Origin: Verpa conica | Taxonomy: Eukaryota > Ascomycota > Pezizomycetes > Pezizales > Morchellaceae | Assembly: GCA_033030425.1 (NCBI GenBank) | Contig: JAUFSD010000003.1 | Coordinates: forward strand, 2,542,001-2,606,000 | DNA length: 64,000 nucleotides | Direction: 5' to 3' | Shown: piece by piece, positions 57,916 through 64,000 of the stretch | Layout of the letters: each line of letters opens with the position of its first letter | Numbering within the stretch: the stretch's first letter is position 1 | The notes under the pieces: generated by a model | What the model was told of the DNA's origin: nothing | What the model saw: the letters and a program-made list of their open reading frames with translations, nothing else | Database searches by the model: none | Position numbers and translations under genes: made by a program

Positions 57916-60900
57916 ATTTTATTTCCTGAACTTCGGCAACACCACCCCCCAGCCCATAGTAGCCGTTTAAAAGCCACTAGTACTTATTTCTAGAGTAATC
58001 GGTTGCCTCTAGATCGAGCGCAGTGGATTGAAAGTAAGATATATACGTTTAAATACATACAGCTCACATTACATTACAATGTTAATGCTCTGGATCTAGA
58101 AAAGATATTCAGATTGAGTTCTACTGATCTCGCTAGTAGCAGTTTGTTTTATGCAGTGGTAAATGTACCAAAACGTATTTGCCATTAGCCGATAGCACTA
58201 ATTGATCTACTAAAGCACCAAAATCCAGTAGGCTCTCTGTACACATAACTTATTACTAGAGTTATATATATAAAAATTGGAAAATTAGGAGCTACCGATT
58301 GCCTAATCTACTAAGGGTACTATAGTCTATCACCGATACGATCATTTAATATTTATAGTATCAAAGCACTAGATTCCAGTATGACCATTTGTAACGTTTA
58401 CCATTTACAGTATATGACTCTAGCTTTCAGTTTTCTTGTACCACACATTACAAAAATAGACCTCAATATATCTACCACACGGTAAGTTTAATAGTAATAT
58501 ACAGAGTCACGAAATATCACTCGATCAAGGATCTTGTTTTACCGCCGGTTAATTTCATACACTCAATCTTCACATGCTTTCAGCGGAGACTTCAAGATTC
58601 AGGCCTTTGACCGCATATGCAAACACTAGTCAAGGTTTATAGATTACCCTGACGTGTATACCTTGATTTCGTTCCACTTTATGCGCGTCTGGCGTCTGGC
58701 GTCCAACCTTGCCCCAGCTATTATATCATACGAGAATAATATTCCAGTAGATACCCCTTATAAGGAATCTCCCTTTTTCTACTTCTTCAGTGTTTTTTTT
58801 CTACTTTGTTTATTCCAACTTGTTTAGTCGGATTCATGAATTATCACTCAGGCTAGCGCGCTAACTGAAAAACAAAACCCATTCTTTTGATTCGCCCTTG
58901 ACCATAGAACCGGTATTAACGGCTAAATACCACCAAAGTACTGGCAAAAGAAAACCTCGACTACCGGAAAACCGAATGTAGTCAAACATAATCCCAAGCG
59001 ATGAGGTTGACAAGAAATCGCTCTGCCCTGGCCGAGGGGGAACTCGGCTGTGATTTACAACTCCCCTCCCAAAACCGAGGGTTCTTCTCAAGCCAATAGT
59101 ATATGACATCTATACATTGAGAGACATCGAAGCCATCTTATCCCTCCGATGGCGGATGAGCAAGGCTTATTAGATGGTACAGCCCCATAAGGCTTGTCTA
59201 CTGAAACTAAGCCCAGTAAGCCATCTCCAGATGCCAGTATGTGATAGGTGGGTAATGGACGAGTTACAGCTGACACTAAAAATAAGATATGTAAGTATTG
59301 TTCATGATATTGTTAAACTCGAGTGATATTTTGTGAAACTAGCCTGAACTATTTTTCGCCATCCTTGGCTCCCTGGTTTGTGCACAGATCAAAAATACCT
59401 GTTTTAGGAGAATGCGGGCTTCCGGCTATCCCATGTGACAGAACCTCAGAAAAACTCGGGTTTTGCACTTCCAAGTGCAACCTCGAGATCAAGTGCACAT
59501 ATGCTAGATTCTGTTTCACTATCGTAATGTTTCATATCTATAAAAGATTGAGAGACTCTTGTGCTTTAGCGGACAAATATTCCTCGAGTTCAATACGAGA
59601 TACACGGCGCTAAGACGTCCAAACAGGATGCAGCGGCCAAGAATAGATAGGTATATTGAGTAGTATTAATTTCCGCCATAGCCGATCGCAACTAAGCGTT
59701 GTCAGCGATTGTTTGGCCAATTATTCATGCTATTTTGGGAATGGAAAAGGCATATAATAGTTTACTAAGCTTGCCACACCTTATTTGGACGCCGCGGTAA
59801 ACCCGGTACTTATTATCTGAATGGGTTGCAGCCTTTGGAGTTAGGGTAAACGCCATTCCAACCCTGACAGTCTCTTTCCCTAATCCCGCAAGAGTCAAAT
59901 ACCCGGACTATCTAATAGCACAAGGCAAACATACAACAACACTTTGTTTCAATCAAGACTGTATTTTATCCGTTCGGTCACCATTTTTCACTATGGGAAA
60001 TAACTACTCATGCCTCTCATCTTGCGATCTCATAACGCCTCAAGATAGAATTCCACTCTGGGCTGGGCCCTGATCCTCATCTAGGGAAGGGCAGCGCAGA
60101 CTAACCACCGGTAGCCCTCAGCTGCTTCGCGATCCGTTCCTGAAAGTTATTGCAGACATCGACATCTTCAAGCCGATAGATTTGCATGTCATTACCGTAT
60201 CATTACACTTCCCAGGTTTTTTAATTCTTCCATCTTTTCTGTTTACTCACCGGATGGACGTACGAGTATGTGTTGTCGTCGATGGAATACTTTCAATAGC
60301 ACAGTTTCATTAACATCTTCGATTCTCGGCTCATGTTTACCGTTTATAACCGAATTAATAATTATTCCGAGCACCCTCTTCCCCAGAGGGAGGGTGTCTT
60401 GACTCGGGTTGCGATTTCAGATCGATGGACGGGTATATGTAAATTCGATCTCATGCTGTTGCGGGACATCTCAACGTTGCAACAACAACGACAGCACACA
60501 CGCACACACTCCATCTGGTGATGTATTGAGGGGGAGAGAAACCCGTGGTGCGTCTATTTGTGCCTGTTTCGCATCTGAGATATTTATATAGTCATCTTTG
60601 TTTTCACCCGTTGGATGATGAGACATCGCGGGAAAATCTCTCCAAAGTAGAGGGTGTGTCGAAGAGGGTGGCTCTGTATGTTTTTTATTATTACCAAGTC
60701 TCATTAAGGCTATCTGGTCTCATCGCAGTAATTCAGTTTTGAAGATCAGGGATGCAATGTTTGCCATCTATCGGACGGCAAAAAACATGACGCTCCGGAA
60801 GAAAAAATAATAAAAAAAGGCCCCTTCGGCGTGCAAGGTTGTTGTCGCTAGATTTTATATGCACGGCTAAGTGATACAGCACACCCAAAGATTTTGTTCC

Positions 60901-61721
60901 GAGCTTTCTCGATCCACGTTCTCGGGCTGGCGGGGCTGATGCGTCAAAGTTTTTCTTACACGGGTAAGAATGAGGGGGAGGGGGGTGTGTGAGAATAATA
61001 ATAAAAAATAAATAACATCCCCAGGGCATACCTTTAAATAACCCTAATTCCTAATCTTTGTGTGCGTGCGACGTAATTGCTTGTTGCTTTAAATACTCCG
61101 TAAACCAAGATTCGATTGTTTATCCGCTGCAGAGAAACAAACCTGGGTGTAAAATCTTTGACGCCCAAAACCTTAAGATCGGTCTAAACTGAAAGATCGT
61201 GAAATATGTTTCCTCCAGCAATGCAGGTCATTTAAGTGTCCAGAGAGTCAATTATCTAGTCAATCTTCCCCACACACCACTTTTCACGGGTTTTGCATGT
61301 GCCCCGCTGTAATAACAGCCGAATCTCGTTATCTTTCATACATTTCAACGTTTTGATATTTAGGTTAGCTTGCAGAAGTACCCCTGACCCTAGGTCCGGG
61401 TAGTCAGGCACGGACCAACATCTGACACTTGCTTCAGTGATCGTGAAGTATTAAGAAACATCAGTGAATATTGATACGGTCCATTACGATCGCGATGATC
61501 CTGCTCCATGCGCGTATCTCATATGGCGCGCATGCCGCTACATACCGCTACTCGTACATACTCTTGCCTGAGATGACTGGGTATGGAGAACGATGATGTA
61601 CGTATGCCGGCTGGCAGCGGGGAGAACCCCACAATTACTCCGCAGTAGTAGTATTAGCAGGCACTGCTATAATGAAAAAGCTTACGATTCTCCTCCGCCA
61701 ACTCTCACTCTCACACTCTCT

Positions 61722-61750
61722 AAAACAAAACAAAACAAAACAAAACAAAA
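61722..61750. repeat. AAAAC microsatellite
   Basis: Five to six tandem AAAAC units. Confidence 0.9.
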
Positions 61751-62411
61751 AAAAGTGATCAGAGGAATTGTTTCGACAATGAAGATTCCACAATATGCCG
61801 TAATCACGCCAGGGTTCTAGACCACACTGAACCTGAATGCGCCTCTCGTAACACAAAAGTGAAGAATTTTTTTTTTTTAAGCTTCTGAGTGGTAGATCTA
61901 GAACCAATCATCGTATCTTGACTGCCGTCATTCGTGGTTGTTTAGCGATATCAATTCCCCGAAATCTGCGCACTTTCCCGCATGCGCGAGGGTGCAGCAT
62001 GTTTCACCCGTTTTTATTGGCGTTTAGGTCGTCGAAGTCTCTCTTCCAATATAAATCGTCGAAGCTGCAGTTGTGAAACTTGGAAACCTTTCTGCACACG
62101 AACGAGCGATTGGTACTATTTCGTAACAAAACAATCAGCCTTGCTGGGTAAATGTCATTCCCGACGTATCTGTTTGGCTGAAGAGTCGCGTCATCCGTTT
62201 GCTAACACATATATAACTCAGTACTCATCTCGATCCCAACTGTACCACTAGATTTAAACAAAATCCGATTATGCTCATCGAACATTGAAATCGCCCTACC
62301 ATGGCTCCGAAGGGACCCAATCCAGAGCGTGCATCAGTTTCGGGCGTCATCCGTTTCGAGCAGCAGCCTTTTTCTCTTTTTTTCTTTTCTTTTCTTTCAT
62401 TCTTTCATATG

Positions 62412-62427
62412 TTTTTTTTTTTTTTTT
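62412..62427. repeat. Poly-T tract, 16 nt
   Basis: A homopolymer preceded by a CTTTT/TTTCT-rich stretch (62370-62408). It could be the tail of a minus-strand retroelement, but no coding sequence adjoins it. Confidence 0.8.
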
Positions 62428-62962
62428 CGTTGACGCGGCAAATCCAATATAGAACTGATTATTTTACCCCGGAGTAAACATAGTACTGTCACGCCGTCAA
62501 GGCGCCTGCAGAAGCGTCCAGAAATGCCGTTATGAGCTATACCCAACTACATGTCGTATTCTATCTAGACCTATCACGGCTATAGTAGAGGGCCGAGACA
62601 AGTTGTGACATGCACGCTGCACCTTTGAGACTTGTCCCGAATTGAAATGAAGTACCGATACCGCTCATCCCTTTGATCACCCATCTAGAATATGTAGGCC
62701 ATCACGCTCAAACACACAGTTTGAGAAGTTGGAAAAGCGGGGAGAGGGAGGGGTGGGAGAAATGCGGGAGCGAAGGGGAATTTGTAGTGGTGGGAAAACA
62801 TCGTGAATCTATCTATCTATGATCTTGATGGCTTGCGCCATTGTGCGGGCGTGGGTGAGATTCCAATAGTTCTCCCCGGATGCTAAACGGCTGGGCAGGA
62901 AATCTACAGTTGTTGTTGTGGATTTCAATGTTGAAGTTGCCCGATGGGACAGACGTCAACTT

Positions 62963-62976
62963 GGGGGGGGGGGGGG
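62963..62976. repeat. Poly-G tract, 14 nt
   Basis: An uninterrupted G14 run in otherwise non-coding sequence. Confidence 0.9.
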
Positions 62977-63539
62977 TGGGGATTACTATGTGGGCCTGGC
63001 TGGAACATGTTGGATGGAGTTAGTCGGAAACCCATTCCGGGATGCACATGATGACAGAACTTGGAAAGGAGGTAAATCCCATGGTTGTGCTGGACGAATG
63101 GAGACAGGGGAAGGGGGAAAAGCCAGGAGACAAGCCTAGTGCCAAGGCTGCCTAGACAAAACTGGGTGACAAGTGACAAGTGACAAGTACGTAGAAGCGC
63201 TAAGAAGTCACAGTGTCCGATCGGGTGAAGATTGGTCGAGTGATCCCGTTGAATCGGAGATTCGTCGAGTGCTGTGCGCGCTTGCTGCTGCAGGGCATCG
63301 CTGGCTGTCTATTCGGGTGTACATGTGTTGGTGGGTGCAGCAAAACAACCCAACGTGATCTGGCTGGTCCAAGAGCCCTCGACATTACATGTATTTTGAT
63401 TTTATTCCCGCATGTGTAGCTATGTACCTCCCAAATATAGCTATTTTACCTCGAATTCACAACGCGCTTCGGTTTCATCAGCTCTGGAACAGTAAGGGGA
63501 TGATGTATTCTATATTCATCTGGCCGCAGTTCTTGCAGG

Positions 63540-63594
63540 AGCAGAAGCAAAAGCAGAAGCAAAAGCAGAAGCAGCAAAAGCAGAAGCAGCAGCC
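63540..63594. repeat. AAGCAG/AAGCAA hexamer tandem repeat
   Basis: About nine alternating AGCAGA/AGCAAA units. Minus-strand translation gives a long Leu run and plus-strand translation a Lys-Gln run, both artefacts of the repeat. Confidence 0.9.
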
Positions 63595-64000
63595 TTGGGG
63601 GAGCAGTGCCCGAGAAAAAAAAGAGAGACTCCATAGACTCCATAGAGACTCCCCCCCCAGAGTCATCCAGCTTGATCGTTGGTCAATCGATCGACTGATG
63701 ACAGGCGGCCCATAGTAATTCCGGTGGCCCCGCCAACCAGGCACGACCATATGTTTAGACGCATAAGCGAGTGACTTTGGGACTCTCCTTACGTCTCTCC
63801 ACCCTCTTCTCTCACTCGTTCACATCTTTAGAACCCCCTGTGGTGGAGTAAGCGCAACCATGCAATTGCGTGTCAACACATCATGGGCTCATCCGTCTGC
63901 AACTTCTGGACCTACGAGCTTCGATCTGAGCTGTTTGACCTTGCTACTGTTCCTTTTTCCTTCTCTTCCTCTTCTCTGATATAAACACCCATGTCATGCA

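Larger units (their letters stand above)
56160..64000. other. Gene desert of about 8 kb at the right end
   Basis: No coding gene can be supported. The longest frames (59323-59613, 61982-62251, 63389-63715) lack domains, and some are only repeats read through. The stretch contains a tRNA-like relic near 57.9 kb and several simple repeats. From about 63780 the sequence turns C/T-rich (CTCTCC, CTTCTCTTCCTCTTCTC), which resembles the leader of a gene starting beyond the window on the plus strand. Confidence 0.5.

Noticed and set aside
63446..63750. Leu-rich and Cys/Phe-rich minus-strand frames at the right end
   Set aside because: They are translations of a hexamer microsatellite.

Overview
The window looks like a piece of a filamentous ascomycete genome. 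Genes are split by many short introns (about 40-90 bp, a few of 180-270 bp) with GT(A/G)NGT donors and CTAAT/CTAAC-type branch points. The gene families are typically fungal: Zn2Cys6 regulators, PalI/Rim9, a CBM1-GH5 mannanase, an AA11-like LPMO, a microsomal P450 and a Tad-like LINE. Gene density is very low: eight protein genes and one tRNA in 64 kb, separated by AT-rich gene deserts full of microsatellites, palindromes and relics. This would suit a transposon-swollen genome such as those of some Pezizomycetes, but that placement is an inference.

Layout. 1255-2282 (+): AA11-like copper LPMO. 5432-7619 (+): cytochrome P450 with eight exons, preceded by a long hairpin. 10877-14651 (+): large Zn2Cys6/fungal_trans factor whose zinc cluster is assembled across a 14-nt microexon. 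19904-22356 (+): PalI/RIM9 ambient-pH sensor subunit. 23678-23760 (-): tRNA-Tyr(GTA) with a short intron. 25135-26081 (-): orphan nuclear-type protein. 30161-32047 (+): secreted CBM1-GH5_7 endo-beta-mannanase with ten exons, ending in a hairpin that contains the stop codon. 37877-40041 (+): a second, atypical Zn2Cys6 protein. 45876-48295 (-): MFS transporter with five exons. 50405-56158: Tad-like LINE (minus strand) with a perfect 15-bp target-site duplication, into which a 637-bp TG...CA solo-LTR-like element has inserted with a 5-bp duplication.

How the genes work together. The LPMO and the mannanase are both secreted polysaccharide-active enzymes, suggesting plant or fungal cell wall turnover; PalI belongs to the alkaline-pH signalling pathway. 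The P450 (5432-7619) and the first Zn2Cys6 gene (10877-14651) lie on the same strand with no gene between them, but no backbone biosynthetic enzyme is present, so a metabolite cluster is not supported. Nothing points to operons or co-transcription.

Exon models were built by hand from reading frame, splice signals and family motifs. Every model sums to a multiple of three and the conserved motifs fall correctly across junctions, but none is backed by transcript data. Long stretches (14.7-18.5, 32.1-37.3, 40.3-45.4 and 56.2-64.0 kb) hold nothing I can support beyond the repeats and relics listed.
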